DNA of 64,000 nt from the NCBI RefSeq assembly GCF_900168295.1, contig NZ_FVZL01000005.1:62001-126000 (forward strand), in the 5' to 3' direction. The first letter of the stretch is position 1; each line of letters begins with the position of its first letter. The position numbers and the translations under genes are program-made. This stretch comes from Arthrobacter sp. P2b. GTDB lineage: Bacteria; Actinomycetota; Actinomycetes; Actinomycetales; Micrococcaceae. Of this stretch, positions 8,984 to 15,711 are shown one piece after another. The notes below the pieces were generated by a model. The model searched no databases and was not told the origin of the DNA. It was given only the letters and a program-made list of their open reading frames with translations.

Positions 8984-9063
8984 GCGGCTGCCACCACAGT
9001 GGGGGTGGCTGCCATCGAAGCAGCGGTGTTATCGGCATCAAAGAGCCATCGCTTGGGGTTCAT
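8980..9063 (-). CDS. 27-residue leader ORF coupled to ribD
   Basis: On the minus strand an ATG at 9063, with AGGGAAGGA and AGGA upstream, opens a 27-codon frame. The peptide begins MNPKRWLFDAD and ends TVVAAA. Its TGA overlaps the ribD ATG as ATGA. The frame lies between the FMN riboswitch and ribD and includes one arm of a 10-bp inverted repeat. The exact overlap matches the coupling used throughout this operon, which argues for translation. I know of no family for the peptide; it may act only as a translational relay. Confidence 0.5.
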   Translation of the reverse strand: MNPKRWLFDADNTAASMAATPTVVAAA

Positions 9064-9101
9064 TCCTGTGTCGTTCCTTCCCTCTCGAACCGCGATGGCT
9101 C
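9043..9101 (-). promoter_or_regulatory. 10-bp inverted repeat in the rib leader
   Basis: GAGCCATCGC (9043-9052) and GCGATGGCTC (9092-9101) are perfect inverted copies separated by 39 bases that hold the ribosome site and ATG of the leader ORF. Read on the minus strand the stem is followed by TTTGATG. It could sequester the leader-ORF ribosome site, or terminate weakly, as part of the riboswitch expression platform. Confidence 0.4.
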
Positions 9102-9124
9102 CGGGGGTATACGACAGCAGAACG

Positions 9125-9148
9125 CTGCGGAGCCCGACGGCCCCGCAG
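9125..9148 (-). promoter_or_regulatory. Hairpin just 3' of the FMN aptamer
   Basis: On the minus strand CTGCGGGGCC pairs with GGCTCCGCAG around a 4-base loop (one G-U pair). It starts 10 bases after the aptamer's closing stem and has no U-tract, so it may be part of the expression platform and not a full terminator. Confidence 0.4.
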
Positions 9149-9158
9149 ATACAGCTGT

Positions 9159-9304
9159 ACGTGCTTCTCTCATCCAGACTTTAACTGTCGGTACCGGAAT
9201 TTCACCGGTTCAACCGTCTGCCGGGATTCTCCGAAGAAAACCACCGGCTCGCGGGTCGCGGACTGTCACCGCCGGTTCGGACTTACACCGACCCCGGAGC
9301 ACGT
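9159..9304 (-). promoter_or_regulatory. FMN riboswitch (RFN element)
   Basis: On the minus strand the RNA runs from 9304 to 9159. The closing stem is ACGTGCT pairing with AGCACGT. Between them lie the conserved RFN blocks CGGGGTCGGTGTAAGTCC, ACCGGCGGTGACAGTCCGCGA, GGTGAAATTCCGGTACCGAC and AAAGTCTGGATGAGAGAA, in the right order for the six-stem FMN aptamer. It controls the ribD-E-B-A-H operon, whose expression should fall when FMN binds. The promoter must lie in or just upstream of 9305-9345, at the end of rpe. Confidence 0.95.
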
Positions 9305-9345
9305 ATGTGTTTTGTTATTGTGCCACAACCAGAACCTACTCCCGG

Positions 9346-10038
9346 TTATTCCGACGCTGCGCGTAACGTCCGCGCGCCTTCCTGCCGCAGCCGGTCGATT
9401 GCAGCGGCAGGATCATCGGCGCCGTAGACAGCAGAGCCGGCGACAAAGACGTTGGCGCCCGCTTCCGCAGCGCGGGTGATTGTCTCTTCGGTGATTCCGC
9501 CGTCCACCTGGATGGCTACGCCGATTCCCGAGCCGTCGATCGCCGCCCTCGCGCGGCGGATCTTGGGCAGTGTCACGTCCAGGAAAGCCTGGCCGCCGAA
9601 GCCCGGTTCCACGGTCATGATCAACAGCATGTCCAGTTCCTGCAGCATGTCCAGGTAGGGCTCCACCGCAGTAGCGGGCCGCAGGGCCATCCCGGCCTTG
9701 GAGCCCCTGCTCCGCAGTTCACGGGCCAGCTTCACGGGGGCGATGGACGCCTCGGCGTGGAACGTCACCGAGGCCAGGCCGGCGTCGGCGAAACCGGGTG
9801 CCCAGCGGTCGGCGTCGGAAATCATCAGGTGCGCGTCAAGCGGGACGGGGCTGACGGCCTGGATTCGCTGCACCACGGGCAGCCCGATGGTCAGGTTGGG
9901 CACGAAGTGGTTGTCCATAACGTCCACGTGCACGGCGTCGGCATTGCTGATGCGCTGCAGTTCAGCCTCAAGGTTGACGAAGTCGGCGGAGAGGATGCTC
10001 GGGTTGATGCAGCATTGCGTCACGGGGTTGCCTTTCAC
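9346..10038 (-). CDS. rpe: Ribulose-phosphate 3-epimerase
   Basis: Rpe interconverts ribulose 5-phosphate and xylulose 5-phosphate in the pentose phosphate pathway. The 230-residue barrel shows [26 protein letters not shown] with catalytic Asp and metal-binding His, [14 protein letters not shown] and VDGGI. The start is a GTG at 10038 overlapping the rsmB stop as GTGA; a second GTG five codons in is also possible. It ends 41 bases before the FMN riboswitch. Since it supplies the interconverting pool around the RibB substrate, its place beside the rib operon makes metabolic sense. Confidence 0.96.
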   Translation of the reverse strand: MKGNPVTQCCINPSILSADFVNLEAELQRISNADAVHVDVMDNHFVPNLTIGLPVVQRIQAVSPVPLDAHLMISDADRWAPGFADAGLASVTFHAEASIAPVKLARELRSRGSKAGMALRPATAVEPYLDMLQELDMLLIMTVEPGFGGQAFLDVTLPKIRRARAAIDGSGIGVAIQVDGGITEETITRAAEAGANVFVAGSAVYGADDPAAAIDRLRQEGARTLRAASE

Positions 10039-11612
10039 TGTTTCTGCTTCTTCCTGATGAGGGCGAGGAACATGGCGTCGGTGCTGTGGACATGTGGCCA
10101 GAGCTGCGCGGTGGACTCGTGCCCGGCACCCAGGCTCCCCGTCAGGCTGACGGCGTCCAGGGCCGCACCGGCGTCGAGGAGTTCGAGGTCGTCGCGCTTG
10201 CCGAGGGCATCAGCCACCACGGCCTTGGTTTCGGCCGGATGCGGCGAGCAGGTGACATAGGCCACCACTCCCCCTGGTCGGACGGCGGCCAGCGCCGAAG
10301 CAAGGAGCTCCCGCTGCAGGGGACCAAGGTCCGTCAGGTCCTTTGGCGAACGGCGCCAGCGGGACTCCGGACGGCGGCGGAGGGCTCCCAGTCCGCTGCA
10401 CGGTACGTCTACCAGTACGCGGTGGTATGACTCCGGCTGTTCTATGCCGACCTCGCGGCCGTCACCGGTACGGACCTGCCAGGTGTCGCGGGGAACGGCA
10501 GAGAGCGCCTGGCTGACGAGCTTGGCGCGGTGCGGCGCCGGTTCATTGGCCAGCAGGGTGGCCCCCCGTTCCCTGGCAAGGGCGCCGAGCAGCGCCGCCT
10601 TCCCGCCGGGGCCGGCGCACAGGTCCAGCCAGGCTTCAGCATTTCCGTCACGGGCGCCGGCAGGGCCGAGGTCCACCGCCGCCATGGCGCGGGCCACAAG
10701 CTGTGAACCGACATCCTGGACGCGTGTGGTGCCTTCGCGGACGGAGGAAAGCCGGCCCAGGTCCCCGCCGCTGGACAGCGCCGACCCTTCCACCAGTTCC
10801 CCCGGGGTTGCACCGTTCTCCAGCGCCTCGTCCAGGCTCCCCAGCCCCGGGAGGGCCACCAGGTTGACCACGGGGGCGGCGTTGTCTGCTTCCAGGAGTT
10901 CGTTGATCTCCGCCACCGGACGTCCGTGCGCCACCAGGGACTGGCGCATGGCGCGGACAATCCACTCCGGGTGGGCATGGCGGAGGGAAGCGATCCTGGT
11001 TTCATCGGTTTCGCCGTCCACCAGCAGGTCGAGCCATTCGTCGAGGCTGTGGGCTGTGACTTTGCGAAGCACGGCGTTGATCAGCGCTGACGGCCCCGCA
11101 CCAATGACGGCGCGGGCCAGGCCCACCGTCTGGTCCAGGGCAGCATGGGCCGGGACCCGCATGGCGAGCAGCTGATGGGTTCCGATGCGCAGGGCATCCA
11201 GGATGGCCGGGTCAAGCTGGTCCAGCGGCCGGTCCACGCAGCGTGCCAGGATGGCGTCGTAGGTGCCCTGGCCACGGAGTGCCCCGTAGCTGAGCTCAGT
11301 GGCGAAGCCGGCATCGCGCTTGTCCAGTCCGTGGTGGCGGATCCGGGTTGGCAGGACCAGGTTGGCGTAAGCGTCCTCGGCCGCTACGGCGCGCAGCACC
11401 TCGAACGCCACAAGGCGTGCGGGATCCGCCCGACGGGTGCGCTGGGACGGGGCGTTCCCGGTGAAGTTCCGCTGCGGGCCGCGGTTGCGTTCGCGGCCCT
11501 GGGCGTTGCGCCGGCTGTCGTCCCGCGGGCCGCCCTTGCCGCGGCCGCCTTGACCGGCGCCACGTCCGCCCGCGTTTCCCTGCCCCCCTGAATTGCCGCC
11601 GGACCCGCTCAT
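10035..11612 (-). CDS. rsmB: 16S rRNA (cytosine-C5) methyltransferase RsmB/Sun family
   Basis: This 525-residue protein has the RsmB layout: a NusB-like RNA-binding domain (about residues 65-200) and a SAM-dependent methyltransferase domain. The SAM loop is [12 protein letters not shown]. The two catalytic cysteines are in [19 protein letters not shown] (motif IV) and [12 protein letters not shown] (motif VI). In E. coli the enzyme methylates C967 of 16S rRNA. The first 60 residues are rich in Gly, Arg, Asn and Gln, a disordered RNA-binding-like extension common in actinobacterial homologues. Its ATG overlaps the fmt stop by 4 bases, and its stop overlaps the rpe start. Confidence 0.93.
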   Translation of the reverse strand: MSGSGGNSGGQGNAGGRGAGQGGRGKGGPRDDSRRNAQGRERNRGPQRNFTGNAPSQRTRRADPARLVAFEVLRAVAAEDAYANLVLPTRIRHHGLDKRDAGFATELSYGALRGQGTYDAILARCVDRPLDQLDPAILDALRIGTHQLLAMRVPAHAALDQTVGLARAVIGAGPSALINAVLRKVTAHSLDEWLDLLVDGETDETRIASLRHAHPEWIVRAMRQSLVAHGRPVAEINELLEADNAAPVVNLVALPGLGSLDEALENGATPGELVEGSALSSGGDLGRLSSVREGTTRVQDVGSQLVARAMAAVDLGPAGARDGNAEAWLDLCAGPGGKAALLGALARERGATLLANEPAPHRAKLVSQALSAVPRDTWQVRTGDGREVGIEQPESYHRVLVDVPCSGLGALRRRPESRWRRSPKDLTDLGPLQRELLASALAAVRPGGVVAYVTCSPHPAETKAVVADALGKRDDLELLDAGAALDAVSLTGSLGAGHESTAQLWPHVHSTDAMFLALIRKKQKQ

Positions 11613-12529
11613 TCGAACACCACGCTTTCCAGTGAACCTAAACCGCGTGCCCAGTCGGCAGCGGACATCATCTTTTTGCCGGCGGGCTGGATCCGGGTCA
11701 GTTCCACAGCGTGGGAGCCGGTGCCCACCAGGACGCTTTTGCCTTCTACTGCCATCGAGCCGGGCGCCAGCCCGGAGACATCGGGGCGGAGCCGGAGTGG
11801 TTCCAGTTTGACGCGTTGCCCGTGAAGCATCGTCCAGGCACCCGGCTCAGGAGTGACCCCCCGTGCCTGCCGTCCCAGGGCCAGGGCGGGATGGCCCCAG
11901 TTGAGGCGGCCGTCCTCAAGCGTGAGTTTCGGCGCCAGTGATACGTCGCCGGACTGGGGCTGAGGCGAGGCCTTCCCTGCTTCGATTGCCGAGAGCGTCT
12001 GCGCCAGGAGGACCGCGCCGCTGTGGGAAAGCCGTTCGAGCAGCTCACCGGCGGTGTCATCCGGACCCACCGTCTCGGTAAGGGTGCCATAAACAGGACC
12101 CGTGTCCAGGCCTTCCTCCAGCCGGAACGTCACGGCGCCGGTCACGTCGTCGCCCGCCATCACTGAACGCTGCACGGGCGCCGCTCCGCGCCAGGCGGGC
12201 AGCAGCGAAAAGTGCAGGTTGACCCAGCCGTGGCGGGGTATGGCAAGGGCCGCGGGCGGGACCAGTCCGCCATAAGCCACGATGGCCGCAACATCGGGAT
12301 TGACCGCTGCGATGCTGGCAGTGGCTTCGGCATCAACGCGGGCTGCACGGATGACCTCTATCCCGAGTTCGGCGGCACGGGCGGCAACGGGCGACGGCGT
12401 GAGCACGCGTTTGCGCCCAATGGGGGCGTCCGGGCGCGTCAGGACGGCAACAACGTCAAAGCCTGCCTCGATGAGGGCATTCAGGGACGGGACGGCGACG
12501 GTTGGCGTGCCTGCGAAGAGGACCCTCAC
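11609..12529 (-). CDS. fmt: Methionyl-tRNA formyltransferase
   Basis: Fmt formylates the initiator Met-tRNA using 10-formyl-tetrahydrofolate. The 306-residue protein shows VLFAGTPTVAVPSL at the N-terminus, [26 protein letters not shown] with the catalytic Asn-His region, and the C-terminal anticodon-arm domain. The start is a GTG at 12529 overlapping the def stop as GTGA. Pairing with def, which removes the formyl group later, is a widely conserved arrangement. Confidence 0.97.
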   Translation of the reverse strand: MRVLFAGTPTVAVPSLNALIEAGFDVVAVLTRPDAPIGRKRVLTPSPVAARAAELGIEVIRAARVDAEATASIAAVNPDVAAIVAYGGLVPPAALAIPRHGWVNLHFSLLPAWRGAAPVQRSVMAGDDVTGAVTFRLEEGLDTGPVYGTLTETVGPDDTAGELLERLSHSGAVLLAQTLSAIEAGKASPQPQSGDVSLAPKLTLEDGRLNWGHPALALGRQARGVTPEPGAWTMLHGQRVKLEPLRLRPDVSGLAPGSMAVEGKSVLVGTGSHAVELTRIQPAGKKMMSAADWARGLGSLESVVFE

Positions 12530-13128
12530 CCGTTGATACCAGCCGCGCCGGCACCAAAGCTGGACCCGCCAAAGCTGGAGCCGCCGAAACTTGACCCTAC
12601 TGTCTTGGCGCGTTTCGCCGTCGTGCGTTCCGTGACTGCCTCGTAGTTGGCGTTCCGGATGGAACGCAGGGCGGCCTTCCGGTCCTCCCCTTCCAGGCGG
12701 TCCGTGTAGAGGATGCCGTCCAGGTGGTCATTCTCGTGCTGGAAGCAGCGTGCCAGCATCCCCTCAGCCTCGACGGACACGGGGTTCCCGTTGACATCCA
12801 CGCCGGTGACGCGGGTGGCGCGGAAGCGCTTTACAGGAAAGCCCAGGCCGGGGATGGAAAGGCAGCCTTCCACCTCATCGGGCTGGTAATCCTCGCTGTT
12901 GTCCAGCACAGGATTGATGATGTGTCCCTCGACGCCGTTGATGCGGTAGGTAAAGACGCGCTTGCTGACGCCCACCTGGGGCGCGGCGAGGCCTGCACCC
13001 TCCACGTCCTCCATGGTTTCGGTCATGTCCGCGACCAGTTTTGCAAGCTCAGGCCCGAAATCCGTCACGGGATCGGCGACTGTGCGCAGCACAGGATCGC
13101 CAATGATGCGGATATTCAGAATAGCCAT
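12526..13128 (-). CDS. def: Peptide deformylase
   Basis: Def removes the formyl group from new proteins. The three metalloprotease motifs are present: GAGLAAPQVGV, EGCLSIPG and the metal-binding QHENDHLDG (HExxH). The usual family ends near residue 180, but this 200-residue protein continues with a Ser/Phe/Gly tail in which SSFGG-like units repeat. The tail is encoded by three 15-bp tandem repeats at 12554-12598 just before the overlap with fmt. The ATG at 13128 has an AAGGAAAAA ribosome site upstream. Confidence 0.97.
   Translation of the reverse strand: MAILNIRIIGDPVLRTVADPVTDFGPELAKLVADMTETMEDVEGAGLAAPQVGVSKRVFTYRINGVEGHIINPVLDNSEDYQPDEVEGCLSIPGLGFPVKRFRATRVTGVDVNGNPVSVEAEGMLARCFQHENDHLDGILYTDRLEGEDRKAALRSIRNANYEAVTERTTAKRAKTVGSSFGGSSFGGSSFGAGAAGING
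12554..12598 (-). repeat. Three 15-bp tandem repeats in the end of def
   Basis: Copies at 12554-12568 (ccaaagctggacccg), 12569-12583 (one base different) and 12584-12598 (more diverged) encode repeated Ser-Ser-Phe-Gly-Gly units in frame. The multiple of three keeps the frame, so copy number could vary without breaking def. Confidence 0.8.
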
Positions 13129-13191
13129 GCGCTGTTTTTCCTTAAGGTTGCGGCAAAGGGGACCAATCCAGTTTAGGTGCTGTGACCGTTC

Positions 13192-14052
13192 CTATGCGGT
13201 GCGCACCTGTGCCAGCGGCGGCGGGGCAATGGGCAGCAGCGCAGTGCCTGCGCTGATGGTGTCCGCGGAGAGCTCCCACACCCGCCGCAGCGCGCAGAAC
13301 TTCCACCAGTGGTGCTTCAGGACCTCAGGGTTGGCGCGCACCGGCCGCACTTCCGTTTCGCCGATGGCGACCGCCAGCAGCACGGGGTTTTCGCCGTACT
13401 TCCAGGGTTCCCAGGTTCCCGCCACCGGATCAACCAGGCTTTCCTCGGCCTTCATTCCGGCCACCAGCTGCATGACCACCTTGTCATCCAGCGGCTTGAC
13501 CAGGCCGTCACGGGTGGTGCCCTTGGTCTTGTAATCGATCAGGCAGACGCGGCCGTTGATGCGCGCCACCAGGTCCAGGGTGCCGGCATAGCCGACAGAG
13601 TGGTTCCACACGGTAATTTCCGGAGCGATGGGCTCCACCCGGTACAGCTCCCACCATTCGTCGAACCGGACGGCAAAGGCTTCCTCGCCGTTGGCCGCCA
13701 GGGCCTCCCGGGTCTCCTTCATGGCATGCGGCCGGCCGAGCGCGCGGAGTGCCACCTGTTCGCAGTAGTTATGGACCCGATCCCCCCTTTTGGCTGCCTC
13801 GTCCCGGTAGGTCTCGGCAGCCTTGGCGGCACGGTTCACGGCCTGCTTGATTTTGGCGGGGCTTCCCAGGCAGTCTGCCAACAGGGGATCCTTGGCCAGG
13901 CTGCTGGCACCCATGTATCCGAACCAGCCGTCCAGCCCGTGCGGCTGCTGGCCGATCACCGTAGTGATGGACGGTACCGAGAACTGCTCGGATGTGGACC
14001 GCGCATACATCCGGCCGTACTCGGTGGCGTGGGCGAGAAGTGGATCAGTCAT
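13192..14052 (-). CDS. PD-(D/E)XK nuclease-like protein (RecB/Cas4-type)
   Basis: A 286-residue protein with the layout of a RecB-family or Cas4-like nuclease core. The candidate active site is E145 (PEITV), D160 in GTLDLVARING and D173-x-K175 in CLIDYKTKGT; an upstream HNYCE (His94, Glu98) is also typical. No helicase domain, iron-sulfur cysteine cluster or neighbouring cas or recombination gene is present. The frame is open to 14109, but the ATG at 14052 fits best. It lies 63 bases before def on the same strand, downstream of the tRNA-Val terminator. The substrate is unknown; DNA processing is an inference. Confidence 0.65.
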   Translation of the reverse strand: MTDPLLAHATEYGRMYARSTSEQFSVPSITTVIGQQPHGLDGWFGYMGASSLAKDPLLADCLGSPAKIKQAVNRAAKAAETYRDEAAKRGDRVHNYCEQVALRALGRPHAMKETREALAANGEEAFAVRFDEWWELYRVEPIAPEITVWNHSVGYAGTLDLVARINGRVCLIDYKTKGTTRDGLVKPLDDKVVMQLVAGMKAEESLVDPVAGTWEPWKYGENPVLLAVAIGETEVRPVRANPEVLKHHWWKFCALRRVWELSADTISAGTALLPIAPPPLAQVRTA

Positions 14053-14107
14053 ACAAAAGACTCTTTCACAGGGGGCCGACAAAAACTCCGGGCTCAGGTC
14101 CGGGCAC

Positions 14108-14148
14108 AAAAAAGGTCCGTTTCCACTGCTAATGAGCGGAAACGGACC
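14108..14148 (-). terminator. Intrinsic terminator of tRNA-Val(CAC)
   Basis: GGTCCGTTTCC (14114-14124) pairs with GGAAACGGACC (14138-14148), an 11-bp perfect stem. On the minus strand it is followed by six U residues (14113-14108). It ends the minus-strand tRNA-Val transcript. Confidence 0.85.
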
Positions 14149-14157
14149 AATCTTTGG

Positions 14158-14229
14158 TGGGCGATACTGGGTTCGAACCAGTGACCTCTTCGGTGTGAAC
14201 GAAGCGCGCTACCACTGCGCCAATCGCCC
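14158..14229 (-). tRNA. tRNA-Val (anticodon CAC)
   Basis: Full cloverleaf on the minus strand: acceptor GGGCGAT/ATCGCCC, anticodon stem CTTCG/CGAAG with loop TTCACAC (anticodon CAC, reading GUG), and a T arm containing GGTTCGAACCC. The discriminator is A, and CCA follows directly (14157-14155), so CCA is encoded. It is divergent from the plus-strand tRNA group and closely similar to the two tRNA-Val(GAC) genes. Confidence 0.95.
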
Positions 14230-14536
14230 TGATGCATTTGAATGCTAGCCCACCATCCGGCCATTTCAAAAATCGGCATCCAGAGGACAACCGCCCGCAA
14301 GTCAACGATCCCTGGAATGCCCTGTCGAAGCTGCCCCTATAAGTGCCACGTAACATCCCGCCGTCGGGAATTACACGCCTGTAACTTGCCGGGAACCGCG
14401 CCATTACAGGGAAGCGGGCGCATTGCCGGCCCCGGCGCAGCACCCGATTTGGAGAATCCCGGAACCTCCTATATTGTTTTTACTCGTTGGAACGCGAGGA
14501 AATGCCGGGAACGGCAGCGAATCACCTCTCCAAAAT
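14230..14536. other. Intergenic region between divergent tRNA units
   Basis: No gene is seen in this 307-base stretch. It holds the minus-strand tRNA-Val promoter (14242-14269) and, near 14449-14477, a weak plus-strand candidate (TTGGAG, 17 bases, TATTGT) for the Gly-Cys-Val-Gly-Val tRNA group. The rest shows nothing recognisable. Confidence 0.5.
14242..14269 (-). promoter_or_regulatory. Promoter of tRNA-Val(CAC)
   Basis: On the minus strand TTGAAA (14269-14264) and TAGCAT (14247-14242) are separated by 16 bases, and the -10 lies 12 bases before the tRNA 5' end. Confidence 0.5.
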
Positions 14537-14609
<73 letters not shown>

Positions 14610-14654
14610 CGCAGGACACTGTCACGGCAGGATTCCCCGGAATCACGCTTACAC

Positions 14655-14725
14655 GGTGGGTTGGCCGAGAGGCGAGGCAGCGGCCTGCAAAGCCGTATAC
14701 ACGGGTTCGAATCCCGTACCCACCT
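14655..14725 (+). tRNA. tRNA-Cys (anticodon GCA)
   Basis: Acceptor GGTGGGT/ACCCACC, anticodon loop CTGCAAA (anticodon GCA) and T arm CGGGTTCGAATCCCG. CCA is not encoded. It sits inside the plus-strand tRNA group between tRNA-Gly and tRNA-Val. Confidence 0.95.
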
Positions 14726-14765
14726 CGGTGAAAACCATGGTTTCCGGAGAAAATCCGGATGCAAT

Positions 14766-14837
14766 GGGCGATTGGCGCAGCGGTAGCGCGCTTCCCTGAC
14801 ACGGAAGAGGTCACTGGTTCGATCCCAGTATCGCCCA
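14766..14837 (+). tRNA. tRNA-Val (anticodon GAC), copy 1
   Basis: Acceptor GGGCGAT/ATCGCCC, anticodon stem CTTCC/GGAAG with loop CTGACAC (anticodon GAC) and T arm CTGGTTCGATCCCAG. CCA is not encoded. Identical to the second copy at 15010-15081. Confidence 0.96.
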
Positions 14838-14840
14838 CTC

Positions 14841-14880
14841 GGCAAGGAAACTTGCCTTACGCAGTCCGGCTCAGGCCGGA
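14841..14880 (+). other. Two hairpins in a tRNA spacer
   Basis: GGCAAG-GAAA-CTTGCC (14841-14856) is a perfect stem with a GNRA tetraloop, and TCCGGC-TCAG-GCCGGA (14865-14880) follows. The spacer before it has TCCGGA-GAAAA-TCCGGA (14743-14759). They may guide processing of the tRNA precursor. Confidence 0.5.
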
Positions 14881-14893
14881 AAATACTGCACAC

Positions 14894-14966
<73 letters not shown>

Positions 14967-15009
14967 CTCTTACTTCTTGTACAAACCCATAGGCCGGGCT
15001 TCCGGTTCC

Positions 15010-15081
15010 GGGCGATTGGCGCAGCGGTAGCGCGCTTCCCTGACACGGAAGAGGTCACTGGTTCGATCCCAGTATCGCCCA
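15010..15081 (+). tRNA. tRNA-Val (anticodon GAC), copy 2
   Basis: Exact copy of the tRNA-Val at 14766-14837. It is the last gene of the plus-strand tRNA group and is followed by an intrinsic terminator. Confidence 0.96.
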
Positions 15082-15090
15082 CACTTTTCA

Positions 15091-15115
15091 AGCAGCTCTC
15101 CGGAGCTGCTTTTTT
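15091..15115 (+). terminator. Intrinsic terminator of the tRNA group
   Basis: AGCAGCTC (15091-15098) pairs with GAGCTGCT (15103-15110) around a 4-base loop. With the last T of the stem the run downstream is six T residues. Confidence 0.9.
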
Positions 15116-15123
15116 CGTTTCCC

Positions 15124-15198
15124 CGGATGCCCCATCAGGTCCAGATGCCAAAACCGGGCAATAGGAACCACAACTGATAGGGCAAGGTGGGGCATCCG
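15124..15198. repeat. Widely spaced 11-bp inverted repeat
   Basis: CGGATGCCCCA (15124-15134) and TGGGGCATCCG (15188-15198) are perfect inverted copies 53 bases apart, between the tRNA terminator and the promoter of the next gene. No coding frame is evident between them. Confidence 0.6.
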
Positions 15199-15230
15199 CT
15201 CCGGGCGAACACCGAAAGCTCTCAATTTCC

Positions 15231-15259
15231 TTGGCAGCCTTCCCTGGCGGGGCTAGGAT
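15231..15259 (+). promoter_or_regulatory. Promoter of the MT0933-like gene
   Basis: TTGGCA (15231-15236) and TAGGAT (15254-15259) are separated by exactly 17 bases, a good housekeeping-type promoter 48 bases before the GTG. Confidence 0.65.
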
Positions 15260-15306
15260 CGAAGGCGCGAGGAGCGACCTGGCTCCGCGATTGAAGGGAG
15301 GTGCTC

Positions 15307-15570
15307 GTGGGACTAATTGACGATCTAAAGGGCAAGGCTCAGGGTCTCATCCATGGCAACGAGCAGGCCATCAAGAACGGCATCAGCAAGGCTGGCGATT
15401 TCGTCGACACCAAGACCGGAGGCAAGTACTCCGGCCACGTCGACAAGATCCAGAATGGCGCTTCCAAGCTCATTGACAAGAACGGAACCCCGGGCCAGGC
15501 ACCTGCCGCCGAGCAGGTTCCCCCGGTCACTCCCGTCAACCCGGTTCCGCCGGCTGACAGGACTCCGTAA
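15307..15570 (+). CDS. MT0933/Rv0909-like antitoxin family protein
   Basis: A small 87-residue protein. Its N-terminus GLIDDLKGKAQGLIHGNE, then GISKAGDFVDTKTGGKYSGHVDKIQ, matches the MT0933 antitoxin-like family (Rv0909 of M. tuberculosis, paired with toxin Rv0910). The last 25 residues are Pro/Ala-rich. GTG at 15307 is chosen because GGGAGG lies six bases upstream; a GTG at 15301 is less likely. It has its own promoter and a hairpin terminator. No toxin-like gene is next to it, so an antitoxin role here is doubtful; in many actinobacteria this family occurs alone. Confidence 0.7.
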   Translation: MGLIDDLKGKAQGLIHGNEQAIKNGISKAGDFVDTKTGGKYSGHVDKIQNGASKLIDKNGTPGQAPAAEQVPPVTPVNPVPPADRTP

Positions 15571-15607
15571 AGGATTTGGCCAGGGCCTTGCCCTAGCACG
15601 TCAAGGG

Positions 15608-15644
15608 GGCGCGGGTCCCGCCGGGAGGCGGCACCCGCGCCTTT
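15608..15644 (+). terminator. Terminator-like hairpin after the MT0933-like gene
   Basis: GGCGCGGGT (15608-15616) pairs with ACCCGCGCC (15633-15641), followed by TTT. The T-tract is short, so termination strength is uncertain. Confidence 0.6.
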
Positions 15645-15699
15645 GGCGTTTAAAACAGCAGGTGCCGCTTCCGATTGCCTGTCCGAGCGGGGGCGCCGG

Positions 15700-15705
15700 T
15701 AACCT
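15700..15705 (+). promoter_or_regulatory. -10 element of benE (leaderless)
   Basis: TAACCT followed by 6 bases and the ATG; no ribosome site is visible. A -35 is not clear. Confidence 0.45.
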
Positions 15706-15711
15706 GCGGGT

